This document shows, in pieces, positions 1-4,359 of a DNA stretch of 9,551 nt (the stretch's first letter is position 1; each line of letters starts with the position of its first letter). The notes under the pieces were generated by a model. That model ran no database searches. It was not told the origin of the DNA and saw only the letters and a list, made by a program, of their open reading frames with translations. The stretch spans positions 1 through 9,551 of the forward strand of contig JAUUWJ010000013.1 of assembly GCA_030589175.1 (NCBI GenBank), in the 5' to 3' direction. Source of the DNA: Actinomycetes bacterium (GTDB lineage Bacteria > Actinomycetota > Aquicultoria > SURF-47 > JAUUWJ01). Position numbers and translations under genes: made by a program.

Positions 1-170
<170 letters not shown>

Positions 171-389
171 TCACTTTTTGTCTTTTTTCTCGCCCTCTAG
201 CTCGTTGATTTCTTTAACAATCTGGTCCGGATCTGTTCCGTGCATTGCTGCACCTAGCTCCAATGATTCCATTCTGACGCCAGGGCAGCTAAAGCAGCCG
301 GTTCCAAAATATTTTGCAATAATTTTTTCTGATGCCGGCTTCTTATCTAGAATGTCTCCTATTACCATATCTTTTGTAATCTTAGTCAC
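171..389 (-). CDS. DUF1858 / hybrid-cluster-protein-associated redox disulfide protein
   Basis: A 72-aa cytoplasmic protein matching the DUF1858 family, also described as the hybrid cluster protein-associated redox disulfide domain. Evidence is the motif GTGCFSCPG with C32 and C35 as a CxxC pair, followed by a helical half (ESLELGAAMHG and DPDQIVKEIN) typical of the family; the length is the usual single-domain size. The tail is charged (EGEKKDKK). The start is GTG at 387-389, with AGGAAGG at 397-403 (7-nt spacer) and a promoter at 416-443. Known relatives often sit beside hybrid cluster protein or other anaerobic redox genes and are thought to do thiol-disulfide or metal chemistry, but the exact reaction is unknown. 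It is transcribed away from the Fnr-like regulator and towards gltX, which follows after 9 nt. No hcp gene is present in this window. Confidence 0.85.
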   Translation of the reverse strand: MTKITKDMVIGDILDKKPASEKIIAKYFGTGCFSCPGVRMESLELGAAMHGTDPDQIVKEINELEGEKKDKK

Positions 390-415
390 AATTAATCCTT
401 CCTTTTCTTTATTAG

Positions 416-443
416 ATTATATTTGATGTTTTTGAATAATCAA
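416..443 (-). promoter_or_regulatory. sigma70-type promoter of the DUF1858-gltX transcript
   Basis: Read on the minus strand, -35 TTGATT (438-443) and -10 TATAAT (416-421, perfect consensus) are separated by 16 nt. The predicted start is near 409, giving a 20-nt leader that contains the AGGAAGG ribosome site. An imperfect dyad TTTGA-ATAA-TCAAA (431-444) covers the -35 element and could be an operator, but its arm spacing differs from that of an Fnr box. Confidence 0.6.
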
Positions 444-507
444 AATAATATTTTGTTTTTTTATTTATAGGCTAAATAAATGATTCTTATTCAAATCTAT
501 TTTGTTT

Positions 508-513
508 TAAAAT
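508..513 (+). promoter_or_regulatory. possible -10 element of the Crp/Fnr-type regulator gene
   Basis: TAAAAT (5/6 to TATAAT) ends 6 nt before the ATG at 520. Start-point spacing would place transcription at or next to the start codon, so the mRNA could be leaderless. No good Shine-Dalgarno sequence precedes the ATG (only TAGG), which fits. The -35 is poor (TTCTTA at 484-489), so this is tentative; activation by another protein or a more distant promoter remains possible. Confidence 0.3.
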
Positions 514-519
514 AGGCAT

Positions 520-1203
520 ATGGAAAAAACAAAAGAGCTTTTAAAAAAAGCGAGTATATTTTCGTCGTTATCTGACGCAGAGCTTAGCGAGATAGTTCAA
601 AACGGGCGCCTTAAGAAAATAGCTAAAGATTCTATTATTTTTCGGCAAGGAGAAGAAGCTACCGGCGTGTACGTAGTCGTCAAAGGAAGAGTAAAAGTAT
701 ACAAGCTTGGAGTAGATGGGCGTCAACATATCCTTCACATATTTGGAGAAGGTGAGACTTTTGCCGAAGCGGCCGTGTTTGCCGGAAAAACTTATCCAGC
801 TTTTGCCGAAGCCGTTGAAAATTCTACTGTTTTTTATTTATATAAAGACCGTTTTTTATACTTGATTGAAAGGAAGCCTTCTTTGGCTCTCAAAATGCTG
901 GGTTCTCAGGCGAAACTTTTAAGAGAGTTTGCTTCAAAACTGGAAGTTATTTCTTTAAGAGAGGTCAGCGGACGTTTAGCAAAGTATCTTTTAGGACAAA
1001 TCGAGATTGCTTCTAGGAAAACTAAAAGCGGTCTTGAGATAAGATTGCCTATGAATAAGACTCAGCTAGCCTCATATTTGGGAACGGTTAGCGAAACTCT
1101 CTCTCGCACGCTTAAAAGCTTAAAAGAGCAGGGGATAATAGAAGAAGAAAATCACAAAATTATTATTAAAAAAGTCGAAGCACTTAAGGATTTGTCAGGT
1201 TAA
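520..1203 (+). CDS. Crp/Fnr-family transcriptional regulator (Fnr/HcpR/Dnr-like, no Fe-S cysteines)
   Basis: The 227-aa product has the two-domain Crp/Fnr layout: a cyclic-nucleotide-binding-type beta-roll at about residues 14-120, a long dimerisation helix at about 120-145, and a winged HTH at about 147-218. The recognition helix reads TVSETLSRTLKSL, with E192, S195 and R196 in the E-x-x-S-R pattern of Fnr that reads TTGAT half-sites. There is no cysteine anywhere, so it cannot carry the [4Fe-4S] sensor of Fnr. In the pocket loop (FAEAAVFAGKTYPAFAEA, 81-98) Pro-Ala stand where Crp has the Arg-Ser that contact cAMP, so cAMP is unlikely. The AxFAG-YPA-AEA pattern recalls Dnr/HcpR-type regulators that sense NO or redox state through haem; ligand identity here is inference. 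A perfect Fnr-type box lies just downstream, before the ferredoxin gene, so that gene is the likely target. No Shine-Dalgarno sequence is seen. Confidence 0.9.
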   Translation: MEKTKELLKKASIFSSLSDAELSEIVQNGRLKKIAKDSIIFRQGEEATGVYVVVKGRVKVYKLGVDGRQHILHIFGEGETFAEAAVFAGKTYPAFAEAVENSTVFYLYKDRFLYLIERKPSLALKMLGSQAKLLREFASKLEVISLREVSGRLAKYLLGQIEIASRKTKSGLEIRLPMNKTQLASYLGTVSETLSRTLKSLKEQGIIEEENHKIIIKKVEALKDLSG

Positions 1204-1230
1204 GTCTATCCAATAAATATTTCTAACTTT

Positions 1231-1244
1231 TTGATTTAAATCAA
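1231..1244. promoter_or_regulatory. perfect Fnr-type operator upstream of the ferredoxin gene
   Basis: TTGATTTAAATCAA is a perfect 14-bp palindrome that matches the Fnr consensus TTGAT-N4-ATCAA in both half-sites. It lies in the gap between the Fnr-like regulator (stop at 1203) and the ferredoxin gene. Its centre (1237.5) is 41.5 bp upstream of the start predicted from the -10 at 1267-1272, the class II activator position. This agrees with the E-x-x-S-R recognition helix of the protein encoded directly upstream. Confidence 0.8.
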
Positions 1245-1266
1245 TTTAAAACTAAAATAATAGGTC

Positions 1267-1272
1267 GATAAT
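1267..1272 (+). promoter_or_regulatory. -10 element of the activator-dependent ferredoxin promoter
   Basis: GATAAT (5/6 to consensus) gives a predicted start near 1279. No consensus -35 lies 16-18 bp upstream; that zone is occupied by the Fnr-type box instead, as expected for an activator-dependent promoter. A start at 1279 lies downstream of the ATG at 1275, which supports the annotated start at 1296 behind AAGGAGG. Confidence 0.55.
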
Positions 1273-1295
1273 TAATGTATATTAAGGAGGCAAAA

Positions 1296-2039
1296 ATGGC
1301 AGTAAGAAAAATAGTTCAAATTGATGAAGAAAAATGTGATGGTTGTGGTATTTGTATCCCGGATTGCAAGGAAGGGGCTCTTGAAATAATCGACGGAAAG
1401 GCAAAATTGGTAGAGGATGTTTATTGTGATGGGCTGGGTGCTTGTTTGGGAAGCTGCCCGCAAGATGCAATAAAAGTAATCGAGAAAGAAGCGGAAGACT
1501 TTGATGAACAAGCTGTTAAGAAGCGTTTAGAAATGAAAGAAAATATTGAAGAAAAGGGAAGTACCGACAAGCAAGAAGTTCATCAGTGCCCTTCCGCTCA
1601 ACCAAAGACAATAAAAAAACCTGAGAAAAGAGTAGGAGCAGGAATAACTCACCAAGATTCAAAACTTAGGAATTGGCCTGTTCAAATAAAACTGGCTCCT
1701 CCGGTTGCTGAGTATTTTGACGAAGCTCATTTATTAATAGCAGCAGACTGCACTCCTTTTGCATTCGCTGATTTTCATGATTTACTGGAAGGGAAAGTTC
1801 TTTTGATTGGCTGCCCTAAACTAGATGACCCGGATTTCTATGCACATAAATTGAGCGAGATTATCAAGAACAACAATATAAAGAAAGTCACTGTGGCTCA
1901 TATGGAAGTTCCTTGTTGTTTTGGATTGGCGGATCTGGCAACAAAAGCGATAAAGAGTAGCGGCAAGGAAATAGATTTAGATATTGAGGAATTTTCAATT
2001 TCCGGTGAAAAAATATCCAGCAGTAAATTAGAGAGATAA
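1296..2039 (+). CDS. ferredoxin-like 4Fe-4S protein with conserved cysteine-bearing C-terminal domain
   Basis: A 247-aa cytoplasmic iron-sulfur protein. The start is ATG 1296, 5 nt after AAGGAGG (1284-1290); the in-frame ATG at 1275 lies upstream of that ribosome site. The N-terminal dicluster ferredoxin domain (1-65) has C14-C17-C20-C24 (CDGCGICIPDC). Its second motif, CDGLGACLGSCP, has C44, C50 and C54 but Leu47 in the usual second-cysteine slot, so one cluster has an incomplete ligand set. A charged linker (about 66-115, with C98) leads to a C-terminal domain with WPVQIKLAPP, ADCTPFAFADFHDLL, LLIGCPKLDD and MEVPCCFGL (C152, C173, C207, C208). I recognise this arrangement, including the DGLGAC variant, from a family common in anaerobes and often linked to Fnr-like regulators or hybrid cluster protein. 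Its partner and reaction are not established; an electron-transfer role in redox or nitrosative stress is inferred. Confidence 0.85.
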   Translation: MAVRKIVQIDEEKCDGCGICIPDCKEGALEIIDGKAKLVEDVYCDGLGACLGSCPQDAIKVIEKEAEDFDEQAVKKRLEMKENIEEKGSTDKQEVHQCPSAQPKTIKKPEKRVGAGITHQDSKLRNWPVQIKLAPPVAEYFDEAHLLIAADCTPFAFADFHDLLEGKVLLIGCPKLDDPDFYAHKLSEIIKNNNIKKVTVAHMEVPCCFGLADLATKAIKSSGKEIDLDIEEFSISGEKISSSKLER

Positions 2040-2064
2040 GTTTCTCAAATCACCGGCTAATTTT

Positions 2065-2086
2065 AAATGTGGCAAGTTCTACATTT
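2065..2086. promoter_or_regulatory. Crp-like imperfect palindrome upstream of the rubrerythrin gene
   Basis: AAATGTGG and CTACATTT flank a 6-bp centre. The outer AAATGTG and ACATTT match the 22-bp Crp consensus arms, but the inner TGA/TCA positions deviate. The centre (2075.5) lies about 37 bp from the start predicted by TACAAT at 2101-2106. This could be an operator for a Crp/Fnr-family protein or a chance dyad in AT-rich DNA. Confidence 0.3.
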
Positions 2087-2100
2087 TGTTAACATATTAG

Positions 2101-2106
2101 TACAAT
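2101..2106 (+). promoter_or_regulatory. possible -10 element of the rubrerythrin gene
   Basis: TACAAT (5/6) predicts a start near 2113 and a leader of about 18 nt carrying AAGGAG. No convincing -35 is present at the proper distance, so the promoter may need an activator, or the gene may be co-transcribed with the ferredoxin gene 91 nt upstream. No terminator is seen in that gap. Confidence 0.35.
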
Positions 2107-2130
2107 GGAATGAAAAACAAAGGAGAATCA

Positions 2131-2685
2131 ATGAATGTATATAGATGCATAATATGTGGAGATAGCTTTATCGGTAGCGTTAGGCCGAGCAATTGTCCTT
2201 TTTGCGGCGCTCATGAACAATACATGGTTAAGATAGAAAAATGGCAAGATCTAAACGAAGGGTTGGAACTGACGGATGTAACGAGAACTAATGTAGAAAA
2301 AGCGTTAGAGATAGAGCTTTCCAATGCTGCTTTTTATGAATCAGCGGCTGAAAAAGTAGCTATAGAAGGTGAAGATGAAGCTCGTTCAATTTTTAGAGCA
2401 CTTTTCAAAGTAGAATCGGAGCATGCTTCGGTATTTAAAAAGTTCTTAAAAAATGCAGTTCCTGAAGTCGATATTAAAGAAGTTGCGTTTGATAATATAA
2501 AGGATAATTTTAAAGAATCTTTGAGAAGAGAAGAAATAGCAACCAAGTTTTATCAAGCAGCGCATGATCAAGCGACTGAGACAAGGGCAAAACAAGTGTT
2601 TAAAGCTCTGGTTGAGGTTGAGAGTGATCACATTGCTCTTGATAAAGAACATCTAGGGATAGAAGAAAACCAACCTGTTAGTTAG
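2131..2685 (+). CDS. rubrerythrin with N-terminal rubredoxin-like domain
   Basis: A 184-aa cytoplasmic non-haem iron protein. The start is ATG 2131, 5 nt after AAGGAG (2120-2125), rather than the in-frame ATG at 2110. Residues 1-30 form a short rubredoxin-like knuckle pair (C6-x-x-C9 and C22-x-x-C25). Residues about 50-175 form a ferritin-like four-helix bundle with the di-iron pattern: E62 and Y69 in helix A, E95-x-x-H98 in helix B, E134/E135 with Y141 in helix C, and E164-x-x-H167 in helix D. Rubrerythrins reduce hydrogen peroxide (and O2) in anaerobes using electrons from rubredoxin or ferredoxin-type donors. The rubredoxin-first order is that of reverse rubrerythrins, unlike the classical C-terminal order. 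It sits 91 nt downstream of the ferredoxin gene and probably belongs to the same oxidative/nitrosative defence set controlled by the Fnr-like protein. Confidence 0.9.
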   Translation: MNVYRCIICGDSFIGSVRPSNCPFCGAHEQYMVKIEKWQDLNEGLELTDVTRTNVEKALEIELSNAAFYESAAEKVAIEGEDEARSIFRALFKVESEHASVFKKFLKNAVPEVDIKEVAFDNIKDNFKESLRREEIATKFYQAAHDQATETRAKQVFKALVEVESDHIALDKEHLGIEENQPVS

Positions 2686-2756
2686 AATATCTCATTCTCT
2701 AATGCAAGCAAGGGACCGTTTTTGCTGTTTACAACTGATATTAATAGTGATATTTT

Positions 2757-2762
2757 TATAAT
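2757..2762 (+). promoter_or_regulatory. -10 element upstream of the structured segment
   Basis: A perfect TATAAT predicts a transcript start near 2769-2771, just before the GC-rich foldable segment. No good -35 is at the standard distance (TTTACA at 2728-2733 is 23 nt away). Two TGATATT copies (2736-2742 and 2748-2754) precede it. Confidence 0.4.
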
Positions 2763-2770
2763 GCTTAAAA

Positions 2771-2862
2771 GGCAAATAGCGCGGGGTGGACCTGCCCGGC
2801 TGCATGACAACAGATTAGGCTATGCGCCGGGGCAGTCTGGGTACCAGGCTGTAAGCAAGGTT
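2771..2862 (+). ncRNA. putative structured small RNA, class unknown (possibly tRNA-derived)
   Basis: A GC-rich island in an AT-rich gap between the rubrerythrin gene and tRNA-fMet, behind a perfect -10. The segment 2792-2805 pairs with 2822-2835 (CTGCCCGGC with GCCGGGGCAG plus GCAT with ATGC, two single-base bulges, 16-nt loop). A second hairpin follows: CAGTCTGG (2833-2840), loop GTA, CCAGGCTG (2844-2851). The two share bases 2833-2835 and therefore compete. The segment also shares CGCGGGGTGGA (2780-2790) and GCAGTCTGG (2832-2840) with the 5' half of the downstream initiator tRNA, in the same order but separated by a 41-nt insert. It lacks a T-arm, so it is not a functional tRNA. I could not match it to SRP, tmRNA, 6S, RNase P or a known riboswitch. 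A terminator is not clear; CAAG-N6-CTTG at 2857-2870 is weak. Alternatives are a decayed tRNA copy or an untranscribed relic. Confidence 0.35.
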
Positions 2863-2898
2863 TATCTTGTTAAAATATTGATTGAATTTTGAAAACTA

Positions 2899-2904
2899 TA
2901 TAAT
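2899..2904 (+). promoter_or_regulatory. -10 element of the tRNA-fMet gene
   Basis: A perfect TATAAT ends 8 nt before the mature tRNA 5' end, so transcription should begin at about 2911 with almost no leader. The best -35 is TTGATT (2878-2883), with a short 15-nt spacer. Confidence 0.5.
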
Positions 2905-2912
2905 ATATTCAT

Positions 2913-2986
<74 letters not shown>

Positions 2987-2987
2987 C

Positions 2988-3024
2988 TAATAAAAAAGTC
3001 CTCTTTGTGAGGGCTTTTTTATTA
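2988..3024 (+). terminator. intrinsic terminator after tRNA-fMet, probably bidirectional
   Basis: AATAAAAAAGTCCTC (2989-3003) pairs with GAGGGCTTTTTTATT (3009-3023) around the loop TTTGT, with one G-T wobble. The core is GTCCTC/GAGGGC followed by a T-run. Because A- and T-runs flank the core symmetrically, it can also end leftward transcripts from the convergent eRF1-like gene. Confidence 0.85.
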
Positions 3025-3071
3025 GCCCGGCTGTCTAAAATCCAAATCATCTTGACGCCTGGGCTATTTTT
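3023..3071 (+). terminator. second terminator-like hairpin downstream of tRNA-fMet
   Basis: TAGCCCGGC (3023-3031) pairs with GCCTGGGCTA (3057-3066, one bulged T). An inner GTC/GAC pair and a loop of about 18 nt lie between, and ATTTTT follows. This is a possible backup terminator on the plus strand; the large loop lowers confidence. Confidence 0.4.
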
Positions 3072-3097
3072 CATATTGATCTCAACAGAGGAATTTT

Positions 3098-3128
3098 TAG
3101 TTGTTGGTTGTTAGTTGTTGGTTGTTAG
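3098..3128. repeat. tandem 14-bp repeat TAGTTGTTGGTTGT (2.2 copies)
   Basis: Two exact back-to-back copies (3098-3111 and 3112-3125) plus TAG lie between the convergent tRNA terminator and the end of the eRF1-like gene. They are made only of T, G and one A per unit. Such T/G spacers look like slippage products with no coding role. Confidence 0.85.
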
Positions 3129-3137
3129 AAAAAACTT

Positions 3138-4250
3138 TTACCTTAAAATAGCGCCGATCCCACCTTGCTTATCAAATTTATCATCCTCTAAAAAATGAAT
3201 TTCACTATTTTGCAGTAAAGCCTTGATTGTCGTTTGGTTAGTTTCGTAATCAAGCAATGACAGGTCTGTTTTACACTTCGGGCAAATCAGTTGATCATGT
3301 ATTAAATAATTACAAGAATCACAAACAGGATATACCCGGCGAAAATTTCGGCTTAAAAGCAACTTTTGGACCCTATTGCGATCTAATTCAAAGTTCACCC
3401 TATCAAGGCCTAAAACTGCTTGGTGAGGATATTTATCTTCAAGCTCATAGGAAATATTTTGATGGTCCTTGTTTTTTATCTCATCGATTTTTTGAAATAT
3501 TTTGGCCATTATGATGTCGCTTGATTCCTTAGTTAAGTTTATCTCAATCTCGGCTGCCAATTTTCTTTTGGCATATGAATGTAAGGTTTTTTTAAATTTA
3601 GATAGAGTTTCAGCCTGGCCAACCAAAAATAGGCGTTTGTAATTATACTTTTTAAGAAAATCAAAGGTTTTCCTGGCTACTTTCTGGAAATGCCTCAGGA
3701 TATGTTCGTCAATGTGTTTTTCTATGTGACGCTCATCATAACCATGAATTCCGCCTTCTTTTACTTTATTTGGAACCTCATCTCGAAAATAATAATAGTC
3801 AACTGTTTCACCGTGTTCTACTTCAAAGAACATGCCTCTTGATTGGTCGACAAGAACGGCGAGGTATCCACTATAATCATCTAAAAATCCGGCCAAGGGC
3901 CTAAGAAGAAAATTTGAGCCAAATAGAATTCTGTCTTCTATTGGTTGAGGCAGATAGATGGCTTTAAACAGATTTATTGCCGATTTGGAAAAAAGGGCTA
4001 AGCCTCTGTTTTTGCCTTGAATCAGGTCAAAATCTATAAAAGAGCGAATATTATCAATGTCAGGCCGAAGTGCCTTTCTTTGTTCGTGATTAAGATTTGC
4101 ATTTTTAAATTCTTCATCAATTAAATGATTTAAGGTTGTTTTTATCTCACTTCGGCGCAGTTCTTTGGCGTCTATATTGAGGTATAAACTTAGCCCTATG
4201 TTTTTGTCACGATAAAGTGTTGCTAATTTCCTTACTTCTGCAAGTATCAT
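3138..4250 (-). CDS. bacterial eRF1-like (baeRF-type) protein with zinc ribbon and altered GGQ region
   Basis: A 370-aa cytoplasmic protein with the domain order of archaeal/eukaryotic release factor 1 homologues found in bacteria. The N-terminal part (1-125) is divergent. A central domain (about 126-240) begins YLAVLVDQSRGMFFEVEHGE and contains VPNKVKEGGIHGYDERH (160-175), which lines up with the VPKKHGRGGQ loop of eRF1 but has I168 where the catalytic glutamine should be. The following helix, HILRHFQKVARKTFDFL, is typical of the family. The C-terminal domain (about 276-370) has AVLGLDRVNFELDRNRVQKL, a zinc ribbon (C310, C313, C323, C326) and the eRF1-like ending GGIGAILR. Family members are predicted to hydrolyse or bind peptidyl-tRNA during ribosome rescue; with GGI this one may instead cleave tRNA differently or only bind. 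The ATG at 4250 has AAAGGG 12 nt upstream. The gene is divergent from tldD and convergent with tRNA-fMet. Confidence 0.75.
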   Translation of the reverse strand: MILAEVRKLATLYRDKNIGLSLYLNIDAKELRRSEIKTTLNHLIDEEFKNANLNHEQRKALRPDIDNIRSFIDFDLIQGKNRGLALFSKSAINLFKAIYLPQPIEDRILFGSNFLLRPLAGFLDDYSGYLAVLVDQSRGMFFEVEHGETVDYYYFRDEVPNKVKEGGIHGYDERHIEKHIDEHILRHFQKVARKTFDFLKKYNYKRLFLVGQAETLSKFKKTLHSYAKRKLAAEIEINLTKESSDIIMAKIFQKIDEIKNKDHQNISYELEDKYPHQAVLGLDRVNFELDRNRVQKLLLSRNFRRVYPVCDSCNYLIHDQLICPKCKTDLSLLDYETNQTTIKALLQNSEIHFLEDDKFDKQGGIGAILR

Positions 4251-4310
4251 GCAAAGTTAATACCCTTTATTAAGCTTGCCCATTCTCTACTTAACTATTG
4301 AATATTGCTA

Positions 4311-4345
4311 AAATTGGCTCAATTTGGAAATGATATGTATATAAT
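4311..4345 (+). promoter_or_regulatory. tldD promoter region with a 15-bp inverted repeat
   Basis: TATATAAT at 4338-4345 supplies a -10 (TATATA 4338-4343 or TATAAT 4340-4345). The best -35, TTGGCT (4314-4319), is 18 or 20 nt upstream. It lies inside a perfect dyad AAATTG-GCT-CAATTT (4311-4325), a possible operator. The predicted start near 4350-4352 leaves a leader of only about 8-10 nt. Confidence 0.45.
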
Positions 4346-4359
4346 TAGAATCAAGAAAA

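Noticed and set aside
431..495. Long-range inverted repeat TTTGAATAA (431-439) / TTATTCAAA (487-495)
   Set aside because: Nine bp of A/T-rich sequence with a 47-nt loop is expected by chance in this AT-rich spacer; no terminator or operator logic supports it.
1275..1295. Upstream ATG at 1275 as start of the ferredoxin gene
   Set aside because: AAGGAGG (1284-1290) lies downstream of it and correctly spaced for ATG 1296, and the predicted transcript start is about 1279.
2110..2130. ATG at 2110 as start of the rubrerythrin gene
   Set aside because: AAGGAG (2120-2125) precedes ATG 2131, and the rubredoxin knuckle begins right after that start, as in relatives.
2771..2862. Riboswitch assignment (ZTP/pfl, TPP, fluoride, guanidine) or SRP, tmRNA, 6S RNA
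   Set aside because: None of the conserved cores I know for these classes can be read in the segment, and no coding gene follows on the same strand.
2761..2892. A 43-codon ORF (ATG 2761 to TGA 2892) through the structured segment
   Set aside because: The ATG overlaps the -10 element, there is no ribosome site, and the arginine/glycine-rich product follows from the GC-rich stem sequence. A structured RNA or relic explains it better.
3257..3514. 85-codon plus-strand ORF inside the eRF1-like gene, and similar overlapping frames elsewhere
   Set aside because: Antisense or out-of-frame shadows without a ribosome site, lying over genes with clear protein family signatures.
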